Shown one piece after another: positions 16,895-26,171 of a DNA stretch of 64,000 nt (positions are counted from its first letter, which is position 1; each line of letters opens with the position of its first letter). The DNA is taken from positions 1 through 64,000 of the forward strand of contig NZ_ANOK01000004.1 in NCBI RefSeq assembly GCF_000331575.1, read 5' to 3'. The position numbers and the translations under genes are program-made. This DNA comes from Calidifontibacillus oryziterrae (lineage in GTDB: Bacteria > Bacillota > Bacilli > Bacillales > Bacillaceae_J). A model generated the notes under the pieces. The model saw only the letters and a program-made list of their open reading frames with translations, did no database searches and was not told where the DNA came from.

Positions 16895-17305
16895 TTAACG
16901 TAAAAGTGGGAGGCTGCCTGTCAATTTGTTTACCTGTTTCTTATTTCCGTAAATCGCAATTCCAAGGTATTGTAAATGGTCTTTTGTAAAAGTGGAAATT
17001 TTATCCCGATAGTCATCATAGTTCTTGGTCATTTGAGCCACATTGGAAAAATCGACAAGAAATAAGTCAGGATAATGAGAACCGATCGTATCCCGCAGTT
17101 CTTTAATTACTGTTCCTGACCCCTTTAAAATGGGGATAGGGATGGTTGTAATCCCTTCATGAGTTTGCCCATCACCATCAACCACAACAGAACCGATGAT
17201 TCCTTCCATTTTTTCCCCTAAAGTCAATGCTAATACTGCTGAAGTATTGGCGATTAACCCAAGTGGCACTTCTGAATCAATCACCATGACACATTTTTCA
17301 TCCAT
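16895..17305 (-). CDS. DUF2000 family protein
   Basis: A 136-residue cytosolic protein of the DUF2000 family, recognised from the opening CVMVIDSEVPLGLIANTSAV and the central GTVIKELRD segment. The biochemical role of the family is not known to me; members resemble peptidyl-tRNA-hydrolase-like folds and often neighbour amino acid transporters, as here. AGGAGG lies upstream of the ATG. It is the first gene of the two-gene operon with the permease, under probable control of the divergent MocR regulator. Confidence 0.75.
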   Translation of the reverse strand: MDEKCVMVIDSEVPLGLIANTSAVLALTLGEKMEGIIGSVVVDGDGQTHEGITTIPIPILKGSGTVIKELRDTIGSHYPDLFLVDFSNVAQMTKNYDDYRDKISTFTKDHLQYLGIAIYGNKKQVNKLTGSLPLLR

Positions 17306-17391
17306 GATTGATATAAACCTCCTATAATTCGCTTTATAGTTTTTAAATTTTCGTACTACTTTACGGTATCATGATAAAATGGTTAAAATAA

Positions 17392-17425
17392 GTGCCAATT
17401 CAGAGAAACTTTTTGAGTACCAATT
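17392..17425. promoter_or_regulatory. Direct-repeat operator candidate for the MocR regulator
   Basis: GTGCCAATT (17392-17400) and GTACCAATT (17417-17425) are in the same orientation with starts 25 bp apart in the divergent intergenic region. Direct repeats are typical of MocR-type operators. Confidence 0.45.
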
Positions 17426-17443
17426 ATGAAGGAGGAGAAATGA

Positions 17444-18850
17444 GTGCTATGGATTCCTATTGATCGCACACTTGATATTCCTTTGAAAAGACAAGTTTAT
17501 GAATACATACGGAAATTAATATTAAATGGAGAGCTAAAAGCTGGAGAAAAGCTACCAGCTACTCGTGAATGTGCTTCCCAATTAGGAATTTCACGAAATG
17601 TTGTGATTGAGGCGTTTGAACAACTCTTAGCGGAAGGATATATTGTTGGACGGCAAGGTTCAGGTACTTTTGTAGCAGAAGGGGCGTTTTTAGAACAAAG
17701 ACAGGAAGAACAAAGGGTAAACCAGAAAAAAACCGAAGAGGATAGGATAGAAAAGGCTGTGATTGATTTTCGGTCGGGGATACCTGCCTTAGATATGTTT
17801 CCAAAAAAGGATTGGGGAAGATTAGCCAAAGAGGTATGTATAGAAGCTCCTGATTCTACATTTGGATATGATCACCCTGAAGGGCGATTGGAATTAAGAA
17901 AGGTTCTTTCACAATATCTAAGAAGAACAAGAGGGGTCAAATGCCACGCTGACCAAATTGTCATTACATCTGGAGCAACTCAAGCCTTTTCTTTGATTAC
18001 AAAACTATTGCTTTCTCAAGGTGATAAGGTGGTAATCGAAGACCCTATTACAAATGAAATTCAAACTATTTTTACATCGACTGGAGCAACTATAATCCCA
18101 ATCCCTGTTGATGAACATGGGATAAGAGCAGAATTACTTTCTAATGAGATAAAACCGAAGTTTATTTTTGTTACTCCATCCCATCAGTTTCCATTAGGAA
18201 GTATTTTGCCTATTCAACGTAGAATTCAACTCATCCAATTTGCAAGAGTAAACCAATGTTACATTGTCGAAGATGACTATGACAGTGAATTTCGTTATGA
18301 TGGGGAACCGATCAGCTCCCTGCAAGGCTTGGATTCTGAAAGAGTTATATATGTTGGGACATTTAGTAAAAATCTTTCCCCATCCTTACGATTGGGCTAT
18401 GTGGTACTTCCGCAGGCTCTTATTGAACGTTGTAAAAATCTAAAATGGTTTCAAGATCTTCATACTCCATCATTGAATCAAATGCTTCTTGCTCGATTTA
18501 TTGAGGATGGCCTATTGGAACGGCATATACGTAAAATGAGAAAAGTTTATATGAAAAGAAGAGAAGTATTGAGAGAAGCATTACTTCGTGTGTTTGGACA
18601 AACTATTGAAATTTCAGGTGATTCCACTGGTTTACATCTCATTGTAGAATTTCAAGAGTTTGAGTTTACAGAGGAATTAATAGAATTGCTTTTTCAGAAT
18701 GGAATACAAGTATATCCTGTAGAGCATCATTCGATCCAAAAAGGCAAGCATGTAAGTAAATTGATATTCGGTTATGGAAATTTAAGTGAAAAAAAGATTA
18801 GAGAAGGAATTTCTCGATTCGGTGAGATTTTAAAGGAAATTGCTAAATAA
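17444..18850 (+). CDS. MocR-type (GntR family, PLP-binding) transcriptional regulator
   Basis: This 468-residue protein has an N-terminal winged helix of the GntR family (about residues 8-75, including GEKLPATRECASQLGISRNVV) and a class I aminotransferase-like domain with the lysine-containing segment GTFSKNLSPSLRLGY (Lys in SKN likely binds pyridoxal phosphate). Such regulators respond to amino acids, vitamin B6 or related amines. The start is GTG 17444 with GGAGGAG upstream; a nearby ATG is out of frame. It is divergent from the DUF2000-permease operon, which suggests local control of transport. Confidence 0.85.
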   Translation: MLWIPIDRTLDIPLKRQVYEYIRKLILNGELKAGEKLPATRECASQLGISRNVVIEAFEQLLAEGYIVGRQGSGTFVAEGAFLEQRQEEQRVNQKKTEEDRIEKAVIDFRSGIPALDMFPKKDWGRLAKEVCIEAPDSTFGYDHPEGRLELRKVLSQYLRRTRGVKCHADQIVITSGATQAFSLITKLLLSQGDKVVIEDPITNEIQTIFTSTGATIIPIPVDEHGIRAELLSNEIKPKFIFVTPSHQFPLGSILPIQRRIQLIQFARVNQCYIVEDDYDSEFRYDGEPISSLQGLDSERVIYVGTFSKNLSPSLRLGYVVLPQALIERCKNLKWFQDLHTPSLNQMLLARFIEDGLLERHIRKMRKVYMKRREVLREALLRVFGQTIEISGDSTGLHLIVEFQEFEFTEELIELLFQNGIQVYPVEHHSIQKGKHVSKLIFGYGNLSEKKIREGISRFGEILKEIAK

Positions 18851-18877
18851 GAAGTATTTATTCAAAAGGTTGGGAAT

Positions 18878-18988
18878 TTGAACATTGATGAAATAGTTCA
18901 TAAGATGCATGAAGAAGAAGCGTATAAGCAAACTGCTAGTAATAGCCCTATATCCTATTTATTTGCAAAAGATTTATCAATTGATTAA
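18878..18988 (+). CDS. Possible 36-residue protein
   Basis: A TTG at 18878 follows TTGGGA and opens a 36-codon frame of plausible composition (LNIDEIVHKMHEEEAYK at its start). No family is recognised. It may be a short peptide or the tail of a lost gene. It precedes the terminator at 19044. Confidence 0.25.
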   Translation: MNIDEIVHKMHEEEAYKQTASNSPISYLFAKDLSID

Positions 18989-19043
18989 TAAGCGGGAAGG
19001 TGTAGGTGCCTAAAAAAGAAGAAAGTTTAATAAGTTTAAAGTT

Positions 19044-19078
19044 CAGATCATCACTAATTTAGTGGAGGTCTGTTTTTG
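19044..19078 (+). terminator. Terminator downstream of the MocR gene
   Basis: CAGA/TCTG outer arms and a perfect inner CACTAAA/TTTAGTG stem are followed by TTTTTG. Confidence 0.6.
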
Positions 19079-19155
19079 TTTGTTGTTACTGACACTACAA
19101 AATCGATCAAAATTGTCGGTGTCATTTTTCCATAATTTTACGGAAAAAATGCCAA

Positions 19156-19193
19156 TAAAAAAGGGAAGCACGTATTCTGTAACTAGCTTCCCT
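19156..19193 (-). terminator. Minus-strand terminator
   Basis: GGGAAGC (19163-19169) and GCTTCCC (19186-19192) pair, and the minus strand continues with six Ts. It implies a transcript arriving from the right. Confidence 0.65.
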
Positions 19194-19202
19194 AGGGTAT
19201 TA

Positions 19203-19304
19203 TTAAATATCAACTTCATAGATTTCTTTTGGATTTAAAATAAATATTGTGTCATTTGGGGCACGAAAGTTCTTACCGAGGTCGATTCGGCTAGAGAGTT
19301 TCAT
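19203..19304 (-). CDS. Possible 33-residue protein or gene remnant
   Basis: An ATG at 19304 opens a short frame (MKLSSRIDLGKNFR at its start) that ends just before the minus-strand terminator at 19156-19193. The position supports a real transcript, but there is no strong ribosome binding site and no recognisable family. Nothing else is seen between 19305 and 19398. Confidence 0.3.
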   Translation of the reverse strand: MKLSSRIDLGKNFRAPNDTIFILNPKEIYEVDI

Positions 19305-19398
19305 TCAACCTAAGCTAGGATTATTTTCATATAGAGTGGCTTTCTTTTCAATTGCGATTGTGGATCATTTGTAGCATAACAAATACATCCAATTATTA

Positions 19399-19944
19399 TT
19401 AAACGCGATTTCTTGTTATAACGCTTATTATTTCATCATTGTTCATAGATGAGTTTAATTTATATTCGCCAACTTGTATATATTTTGCCCCATTCTTTGA
19501 TTCAAGCGTTTTAATAAAATCACCTTGGTGTTTAATAAGGCCGCTTTTCTTCAATTGATAAGCTACCTCACTACTTACCATACCTTTTGTAATAGTAAAT
19601 AGTTTATCTTCGGGTTTATTTTCTTCTTTTTCTTGTTTATCCTTTGAAATTTGTTGATCGAGTTCCTTGTCATTGTCCGATACTATTAGAGTAGGTTCAT
19701 TCTCAGCCTTACCGTTTTCCTGTGGCGTGTTTGGCTCATTTTGATCTATATTTGCTAGTTCTTCTTTAGAAATGACGACTAAGTTATTCTCTTCTAGGAA
19801 CGAAGTTATAGTATCTTGATCTAGAAGAGTATCCTTAGAGACGGTATTAGAAGAATCAAATGCAAAAATAGGCTTGAAAACGATTAAAAGTATAGCTGAA
19901 ATAAATAAACCGATTGCTATCCCGCGTGCTGTATGTTTATCCAC
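19399..19944 (-). CDS. MltG/YceG-like membrane-anchored protein lacking the catalytic domain
   Basis: A 181-residue protein with one N-terminal membrane anchor (about residues 8-28), an acidic Lys/Glu-rich linker, and a C-terminal segment (about 115-181) with the pattern FTITKGMVSSEVAYQLKKSG, then a F-x-Y-containing end. This resembles the LysM-like N-terminal part of MltG (endolytic murein transglycosylase); the catalytic part of MltG is absent. Related truncated MltG-like proteins occur in Bacillaceae. It overlaps the end of the upstream small membrane protein by eight bases, so they are co-translated. A role in cell-wall binding is an inference. Confidence 0.65.
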   Translation of the reverse strand: MDKHTARGIAIGLFISAILLIVFKPIFAFDSSNTVSKDTLLDQDTITSFLEENNLVVISKEELANIDQNEPNTPQENGKAENEPTLIVSDNDKELDQQISKDKQEKEENKPEDKLFTITKGMVSSEVAYQLKKSGLIKHQGDFIKTLESKNGAKYIQVGEYKLNSSMNNDEIISVITRNRV

Positions 19945-20125
19945 GAATTTTACTTCCTTTCTCCAAGTTCTTTACTCTGTCTTTTAATTCTATAATTTCG
20001 TTCATAAGGTTAATATTCACATTAGAAACTTGACTCGTAATCTCAGATTGATAATCTTTTGCAAAAAAAGAGTAAATAAATAAACTAATACTCGCTAGGA
20101 ACAATAATGTAATTAAAAGTGTCAT
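19937..20125 (-). CDS. Small membrane protein with coiled-coil tail (62 aa)
   Basis: One transmembrane segment at residues 3-20 is followed by a polar region ending in a heptad-like stretch (LMNEIIELKDRVKNLEK). AGGAGG-like sequence (GGAGGACC on the minus strand) precedes the ATG. It overlaps the MltG-like gene by eight bases. It may pair with that protein at the membrane. No family name is known to me. Confidence 0.6.
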   Translation of the reverse strand: MTLLITLLFLASISLFIYSFFAKDYQSEITSQVSNVNINLMNEIIELKDRVKNLEKGSKIRG

Positions 20126-20170
20126 GGTGTCTGGTCCTCCTTCATCGTATTCAATATATTATAGTATCAT

Positions 20171-20719
20171 ATGTTCGTAAAAATTTCGCTAAAATACGAC
20201 ACTTTTCGCAGTATTATCTTAACATCTTTTAAATATTTTATTATCAAACTTAAAATCCGTTATTTTTTGCAAAATAGAAGTACAGAGAATTTGATTAAAG
20301 ATTATGGCTTTAAAGGATCTTCTATTAATAGCATGACACGTATGAAGCGAAGCTTGACGCAAGTGAGCTGGGATAAAACTGTTTCTCAGGTAAGAATGCT
20401 GCAAGCAGCAGTAGCAGAATGTATTAAAAAAACAGTATCTGATGCAGCTTATGCAAGACTACTAAATGTGATGAATGGCAGCTATGTGTCTACTTATAGG
20501 TATATAACTCAATACATTGATATTTTAAATGATAAATTCATTAATATGAGTAACGAAAAACGTCTAAAAAACATTACAACTTTTGCAAAGCGAATTGCTG
20601 AGTGTAATAAGGAGTATCGAGAGCTGGAAGCTGATCTTAAGGAAGAAGCTAGAAGGCGCAACTGCAGGGTCGAGGATTTACAATTAGCAATTGATTATCC
20701 ATATGAGATAGAGTGGTAA
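20171..20719 (+). CDS. Hypothetical helical protein
   Basis: The frame is open for 182 codons, but the first 40 codons are AT-rich and carry no convincing ribosome binding site. A TTG at 20291 or the ATG at 20333 are more likely starts. The part from about residue 41 is charged and helical (KDYGFKGSSINSMTRMKRS onward) and looks like a genuine protein. No motif or family is recognised. A terminator follows at 20749. Treat the N-terminus as uncertain. Confidence 0.5.
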   Translation: MFVKISLKYDTFRSIILTSFKYFIIKLKIRYFLQNRSTENLIKDYGFKGSSINSMTRMKRSLTQVSWDKTVSQVRMLQAAVAECIKKTVSDAAYARLLNVMNGSYVSTYRYITQYIDILNDKFINMSNEKRLKNITTFAKRIAECNKEYRELEADLKEEARRRNCRVEDLQLAIDYPYEIEW

Positions 20720-20748
20720 TAATAAGTATTTTAAGAGATATAATTTCT

Positions 20749-20782
20749 TGTCCTTCGGTCAAAGTAACGAGGGACTTTTTTG
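20749..20782 (+). terminator. Rho-independent terminator
   Basis: GTCCTTCG and CGAGGGAC arms are followed by TTTTTT; it ends the gene finishing at 20719. Confidence 0.7.
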
Positions 20783-20985
20783 TATACTACAAAATTTTAC
20801 AAAAAATTCACTCTTTTCAGAGGATTTGAAGGATATTTATTGAATACTTTCAATAGATGTTTTTAAAAAAATATATCATCTTGTTTTGGAATAGTTGGAG
20901 ATAGATTTGTGGGCTTACGCTTTGAAACTTTAACAACATAAACGGAATAATACTACAATTTCCTCTTATGGAAGGATGGTAAATA

Positions 20986-22641
20986 ATGAGATACAAAGTT
21001 ACTGTAAAAAGCAATTTCCGCATTGTGAAAATTTTAGGAATAATTGCTTTTTTTCTTTTGATGTTACTAGCACTAAGTAACCTCGGTAGAGCAGAAGAAG
21101 TAGAATTTAGTGATTTTGACAAGCAGAATCAGGCGTGGCCTTATGCGAAATACCTTATAGACAGAAATATTATAAGTGGCTATCCGGATGGTACATTTAG
21201 GCCAGAAGAACCCGCGACGAGAGCAGAGCTTGCTATTATGCTCGTAAAGCAAAAAAATATGGAACCACTAACTTCACAGAATCCTTCATTTATTGATGTG
21301 CCTCAAGATCACTTTGCATACTCCTATATCCAAGCATTAGCTGAAGAAAAATATGTAAGCGGCTATCATGATAAAACCTTCAAACCTGGCCAAAACATAT
21401 CTAGAGCAGAACTCGCAACCCTCTTTTTTCGATATTTTGATAGGAAGCCCGGACAGTTAATTGAGAGGAACATAGTAGACTTACCGAAAAATCATTGGGC
21501 ATACAAACAAGTGGTAGCAGCAGTAGATGCAGGTATTTTAGATTTGAAAGAAGGAAAGGTAGAACCGGATCAACCAGCTACAAGAGCAAGATTAGTATTT
21601 GCTTTAGCTGTTGGGGAGATGAATAAACAGCAAATTCAGGACGAGTCCATCGTAAAAGGAGCGCAGGTATTGACCTATGCGGTACTAGATCCTTTTGGAG
21701 TTCCATCTTTCGGAGTAAAGGGGGAAGGACACTCGATTGTGTTTTCTGATACTCAGAATCATAAGCTAGAGGTCATTGGTAGCTATAAAGTAGTCTCGAC
21801 TCTTGCTGGAAAAAGCACAGGTCAGGACGAGTATGGAATGCCTATCGGTGGTTATAAGGATGGCACGGCTACTGGAGCGATGTTTGCTGCTCCCAAAGGC
21901 ATAGCTCATGATGGGCATGGTACTTTCTATGTCGCAGACTCTGAAAATGGGGCAATTCGTACTGTAGATTGGAAGGGAAATGTAAAAACCTTTGTTAAAG
22001 GCTTAAATAACCCAATCGGTATTGCTTTAGGAGCAAATGGAGAGATTTATGTTGCTGAGACTTTAAATCACCGCATCTTAAAAATTGATGCGCAAGGTAA
22101 ATGGACCGTGCTTGCTGGTGGTGGATATAAAGTAGAAAATGGAGAGCCTGTCGGTACTTTTGCTGATGGCAAGGGAGATGCAGCAAAATTTAATGAACCA
22201 CAAGGATTGGCTATCGATGATGAGGGCTATTTGTACGTGGCAGATACCGGGAACCAACGTATTCGTAAAGTAAGCCCTGAAGGTGTGGTAACGACCTTAG
22301 CTGGTTCAGAAAATGATTTAATTGATTGGACCTCATATGTCGAAGGTGGCTATCAAGATGGATATGGGGAAGCATCCCGGTTTAACTTTCCTGTAGGACT
22401 AGCTGTGGGTAAGGATAAAACAGTATATGTCGCCGATTCGCTGAATCATTGTATCCGAGTAATTTCGCCAGAAGGAAAGGTCAGTACCTTAGCTGGTGCT
22501 ATGGTACCTGGTAGGGTAGACGGTCGCGCTTCGTTGGCTCAATTTAATACACCTACTGACGTTTTGCTCTGGGAAGATAGCAGCATACTCATTATCGATC
22601 AAGGGAATTCTTTGATACGCCAGTATATACCTAACAAGTAG
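20986..22641 (+). CDS. Secreted SLH-domain protein with NHL beta-propeller
   Basis: This 551-residue protein has a signal peptide (residues 1-36, ending LGRAEE), three SLH domains (about 45-95, 105-155, 165-210; GYPDGTFRPEEPATRAE in the first) that should anchor it to cell-wall polymers, and about five NHL repeats (about 250-550; recurring LYVADTGNQRIRKV patterns) forming a propeller. The ATG has GAAGGATGG upstream. SLH domains at the N-terminus followed by a propeller suggest a surface-bound binding or scaffolding protein. It is followed by another secreted protein gene on the same strand. Confidence 0.8.
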   Translation: MRYKVTVKSNFRIVKILGIIAFFLLMLLALSNLGRAEEVEFSDFDKQNQAWPYAKYLIDRNIISGYPDGTFRPEEPATRAELAIMLVKQKNMEPLTSQNPSFIDVPQDHFAYSYIQALAEEKYVSGYHDKTFKPGQNISRAELATLFFRYFDRKPGQLIERNIVDLPKNHWAYKQVVAAVDAGILDLKEGKVEPDQPATRARLVFALAVGEMNKQQIQDESIVKGAQVLTYAVLDPFGVPSFGVKGEGHSIVFSDTQNHKLEVIGSYKVVSTLAGKSTGQDEYGMPIGGYKDGTATGAMFAAPKGIAHDGHGTFYVADSENGAIRTVDWKGNVKTFVKGLNNPIGIALGANGEIYVAETLNHRILKIDAQGKWTVLAGGGYKVENGEPVGTFADGKGDAAKFNEPQGLAIDDEGYLYVADTGNQRIRKVSPEGVVTTLAGSENDLIDWTSYVEGGYQDGYGEASRFNFPVGLAVGKDKTVYVADSLNHCIRVISPEGKVSTLAGAMVPGRVDGRASLAQFNTPTDVLLWEDSSILIIDQGNSLIRQYIPNK

Positions 22642-22710
22642 AGAGATTATATCGTTTCCGAATGAAGAAGTAGGTTAGAAATAATAGTTGAATGGGAAGG
22701 GGTGTATAGA

Positions 22711-24480
22711 ATGATGAAAAAATTGGCCTCGGCTTTGATTGTTATCTTGCTTGTTAATTTTATTCCGCAGTTTAATGCTTTTTCCGTCCAGCAAGAGAGA
22801 GCTAGGGCTTCTACTACCACCTTTGTTACACTTGAAAATGTCATAGGTGAGGTATATGTCAAAAAAGGGGGCGGACTTAAGGAAATCAAAGGAACGAACG
22901 GAATGCCTCTTGTCCAAGGAGATTCAGTGCGGACAGGGAAGGAAGACTCTGCAAACTTGGTGTTTACTACAGGTAGTAAAATAGCCATAGGTTCAAATAC
23001 CAAATTTACCATTATAATTGCAGATTCAACCAATACTTCTGGTGGGAAAATCTCTATAAAATTAAAATCTGGTACTCTTTGGAATAAAGTAAATGGCCTT
23101 AAAAATGCAGATGACATATATGAAATAGAGACCCCAACGACAGTGATGGAAGCAAGGGGAACCTTATTCTTAGTTAGTGTGGATCCTATCTCTGGTGAGA
23201 CAACAGGTATAGTGATGGAAGGTGCTGTAGGAGCTCAGCAAAACATTTTGCGAAATCTGGGGCAGCAAGAACAGTTAGTTCCGATGGGAAATAGCATCCA
23301 AGTACCATCTTATATGCAAATGAATTTTACGCCACCGCCACCACCACCACCGGTTCCTATTGATATGAATATTATCATTGGTCGTGAAGACCCATCTGTT
23401 TTGGCGAATATTGCTGTTGACGTGTTGGACAGAATGCAGGAGCTTCAGCAACAAAGTCAGTCTTATTTAACAGGTTATCAAAATACGAATAACTCTGCCT
23501 ATCTTCAGGGAGCCTTGCAACTTTCTCAGATCAATACGCTTTTGGTAGATTTAAGCCAGCAATATATGGCTGCAGTTCAGGGCACAGCACAAGAACAGAT
23601 GATGAATCGAATCTTTGAACAACAGCAGAGAAATATAGACGCCCTGAACCAGCAAGTGCAACAACTATCAGATCAAGTTGAAGAAACTAGACAAAATGTT
23701 TTTGAAAATGCCCAACGTGCTGGAATATATCCTGAACAGATCCAGCGACTCTTGGAGAATGCACCAATTGCGGCAGCAGAGGCCGGCGCCGGCACCGGTA
23801 CCGGCGGAATTATTGTACCACCACCACTAATTCCACCATCATATGGAGGCGGAAGCTCGAATGATAATGATTCGAATTCGGGTGGGGATGATAGCGGGGA
23901 CGATCATAACAACGATGGTGATGAAAAAGTAATTCAGTTCATCAATCCATTTGAAGCCGTTTACGTTCTTACGGGAACAAGCAAAGAAATGATTCCACTG
24001 CCAGCACAAGTAGAGGTAACACTTAGTAATGACACAACCGAAATGCTTAATGTCAGCTGGGATAGCGGGACACCAGAATATGACCCAAATCAAGCAGGAA
24101 CTTATGAATTCACAGGAACAATTGACCTAGTAGAGGGAATTACAAATCCGGGCGAATTAAAAGTCCAGCAGAAAGTATATGTAAAAGCCCAACAATCAAT
24201 AATGGAAGCTGTGACTTCTCCCGATACGATTATCGTAGAATATGGCACAACTCTAAAAAATATTCCATTCCCAGAACAAATAGAGGTTAGTTTAAGTGAT
24301 CAGACAACCGAAACGCTTAATGTCAGCTGGGACGGTGGGACACCCGAATATGACCCAAATCAAGCAGGGACTTACGAATTTATTGGTACAATCGATCTAG
24401 TAATATGGATAACAAATCCGAATGATTTGAAAGCTAGGCTATCAGTGACTGTGAATCAACAGAAACCAGCAACATCCTAG
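22711..24480 (+). CDS. Secreted FecR-domain protein with Ig-like repeats
   Basis: The product is 589 residues: a signal peptide (about 1-30), a FecR-type domain (about 40-165; the VQGDSVRTGKEDSANLVF and IETPTTVMEARGT motifs are clear), a proline run, a Gln-rich helical region (about 225-350), a Gly/Asp/Asn-rich spacer, and two Ig-like repeats (about 410-495 and 500-585) that share YDPNQAGTYEF. The frame has an upstream GTG, but AAGGGG eight bases before ATG 22711 supports that start. FecR domains in Gram-positive secreted proteins are usually extracellular modules, not sigma regulators. A link to the SLH-NHL protein upstream is likely by position. Confidence 0.75.
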   Translation: MMKKLASALIVILLVNFIPQFNAFSVQQERARASTTTFVTLENVIGEVYVKKGGGLKEIKGTNGMPLVQGDSVRTGKEDSANLVFTTGSKIAIGSNTKFTIIIADSTNTSGGKISIKLKSGTLWNKVNGLKNADDIYEIETPTTVMEARGTLFLVSVDPISGETTGIVMEGAVGAQQNILRNLGQQEQLVPMGNSIQVPSYMQMNFTPPPPPPPVPIDMNIIIGREDPSVLANIAVDVLDRMQELQQQSQSYLTGYQNTNNSAYLQGALQLSQINTLLVDLSQQYMAAVQGTAQEQMMNRIFEQQQRNIDALNQQVQQLSDQVEETRQNVFENAQRAGIYPEQIQRLLENAPIAAAEAGAGTGTGGIIVPPPLIPPSYGGGSSNDNDSNSGGDDSGDDHNNDGDEKVIQFINPFEAVYVLTGTSKEMIPLPAQVEVTLSNDTTEMLNVSWDSGTPEYDPNQAGTYEFTGTIDLVEGITNPGELKVQQKVYVKAQQSIMEAVTSPDTIIVEYGTTLKNIPFPEQIEVSLSDQTTETLNVSWDGGTPEYDPNQAGTYEFIGTIDLVIWITNPNDLKARLSVTVNQQKPATS

Positions 24481-24540
24481 CAGTCTTAGACCCGGAATTA
24501 GTTGGAAACAAAAAATATGATACGTAAAAAGAAATAGAGA

Positions 24541-24569
24541 AAGAGTTTAGGAGCAACTCCTAAGCTCTT
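24541..24569. terminator. Stem-loop after the FecR gene
   Basis: AAGAG-TTTAGGAG and CTCCTAA-GCTCTT arms surround CAA. There is no T run, so it may be a processing or weak termination site. Confidence 0.4.
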
Positions 24570-24574
24570 ACCCC

Positions 24575-24733
24575 ATGACAGGAGTAGTTTTAACTGATAA
24601 AGTGAGATCATTGGATTGGACAGCTCGTAATCTTAAAGTATTAAAGAAGTATGATCCAGAAGATGAACAAATTCAAGAAATAGATGAAATAATATATGAA
24701 TGTCCAGCGAAAATAGAAACATACCTGACGTAA
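24575..24733 (+). pseudogene. C-terminal remnant of a MazF/PemK-type toxin
   Basis: A 52-codon frame whose start, MTGVVLTDKVRSLDWTARN, matches the C-terminal signature of MazF/PemK endoribonucleases (VLTDQVRSLDW-x-ARN). The N-terminal two thirds of the toxin, including the RNA-binding front, and any antitoxin gene are missing, and no ribosome binding site precedes it. It is therefore a decayed toxin-antitoxin locus. Confidence 0.6.
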
Positions 24734-24771
24734 TCCTTCTCTTGCCGAAAAGGGTTATTTTTTTTACTAAA
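24732..24771 (+). terminator. Terminator after the MazF remnant
   Basis: AATCCTT and AAGGGTT arms with a short loop are followed by eight Ts. Confidence 0.55.
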
Positions 24772-24932
24772 AAGTATTTGTATAGCAATTCAATAAAGAA
24801 CTGAGCTTTATAGGAAATATTTTTTTACAAGCACAGAAGTGATAAAATCAATGTATAGTGCTTGGACGTGAAATAATACAGGAATTGTTATAAAGCTTGA
24901 AACTATTAAAATTTTGAGAGTAGGTGTATGGA

Positions 24933-26141
24933 ATGAGTGGAAATAAGGAATTAGAAGAAGGGATGGAACAGGCATTTTTAGAATTACAGGATTTGATAAC
25001 TGAACATGTAGCAAAACTGAATAAAAAGCATTGGAGCGAAATAATTGTTCCTTTTACATTACATGAGGGACTAAGCAGATATAAGAAATCTGACTTGGAT
25101 ACAATTAGGAAAGCATTAGATGTTAGAAACGCTAGTAGTTTAAAAAAGGCTGACCTCGTTGAATTGCTTCAAGTGAAAATACGTGAGTATCTTGAAAACA
25201 TTTATATTTTATGGGATTCTGAACGGTTTAAATTGCTGATGACTATAGCTGATAACGGAGGTCATATCGAGGAGCCAGAGTTAGATCCTGAACAAATTGA
25301 ATATTTTCGTGGGACAGGTTTGATTTACACGGGGACATTTGAAGAAAAGAGGATACTTGCCGTGCCTTATGATTTGGTCGAACAGATCATTACCTTGAAG
25401 AATGATATTACCATTAGGAAAGCAATTAACAGAAATACAAATTGGGTTAAGCTTACAAGGGGGCTTTTGTATTACTATGGTACTTTAAGTGCAACGCAAC
25501 TCGTTCAAATGATTGAGAAGTATACAAAAGAAAAAATAAATTTCAGGGAATTCATTAGAGTCATATTGGATGCCAACATTTATCGTGAGGAGATCCAACT
25601 AGATGCCAATGGGTTTTCTGATGGTAGTGTAATTGATTCGAATATAGTGATACAGGAGCACCTAGCGAGGGCAAGTGTACCTTACTATCCTTTTACAAAA
25701 CAGCAGCTCCTTACAGCAGGCGAACCGGGATATGTCGATCGAAATGAAAGCTATGTGCAATTAGTAAACTTCCTTACCCAGAATTATAAAATTGACAGGG
25801 AGGATGCTGACATTATTGCAGAAGAATGTGTTTATGCAACTAAGATTGGTGATAGTCCTAATGATATATTTCAATATTTAGGAGAACGATTTGAATTTGA
25901 TAGTATGGATACTGCCCAAGCTTTACTAGATAAAGTTGTATATCTGATGAATAACACTAGGGAATGGTTTCTTAAAGGTTATACTTCAACAGAGTTATTT
26001 GAAGAAGAGAAAAAACATTTACAGCCGTTGCCGACCTCAAAATTCAACTATAGTGACAACAAAAATGATACGAAAGTCGGTAGAAATGATCCGTGTCCTT
26101 GCGGAAGCGGGAAAAAATATAAAAAGTGTTGCGGGAGATAA
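24933..26141 (+). CDS. SEC-C motif protein with Rho_N/SAP-like segment
   Basis: This 402-residue cytosolic protein ends in a classical SEC-C zinc motif ([18 protein letters not shown]), which binds zinc and in SecA mediates partner contact. Near residues 45-75 there is a Rho_N/SAP-like pattern ([11 protein letters not shown]). The middle is helical and unassigned. ATG 24933 is preferred over GTG 24924 because GAGAGTAGG lies upstream of it. It is followed 30 bases later by another unassigned gene. Function is unknown; SEC-C proteins of this type are common in Bacillaceae. Confidence 0.75.
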   Translation: MSGNKELEEGMEQAFLELQDLITEHVAKLNKKHWSEIIVPFTLHEGLSRYKKSDLDTIRKALDVRNASSLKKADLVELLQVKIREYLENIYILWDSERFKLLMTIADNGGHIEEPELDPEQIEYFRGTGLIYTGTFEEKRILAVPYDLVEQIITLKNDITIRKAINRNTNWVKLTRGLLYYYGTLSATQLVQMIEKYTKEKINFREFIRVILDANIYREEIQLDANGFSDGSVIDSNIVIQEHLARASVPYYPFTKQQLLTAGEPGYVDRNESYVQLVNFLTQNYKIDREDADIIAEECVYATKIGDSPNDIFQYLGERFEFDSMDTAQALLDKVVYLMNNTREWFLKGYTSTELFEEEKKHLQPLPTSKFNYSDNKNDTKVGRNDPCPCGSGKKYKKCCGR

Positions 26142-26171
26142 TCCTTTAACCGTTCCAGCTTACTATATTTA

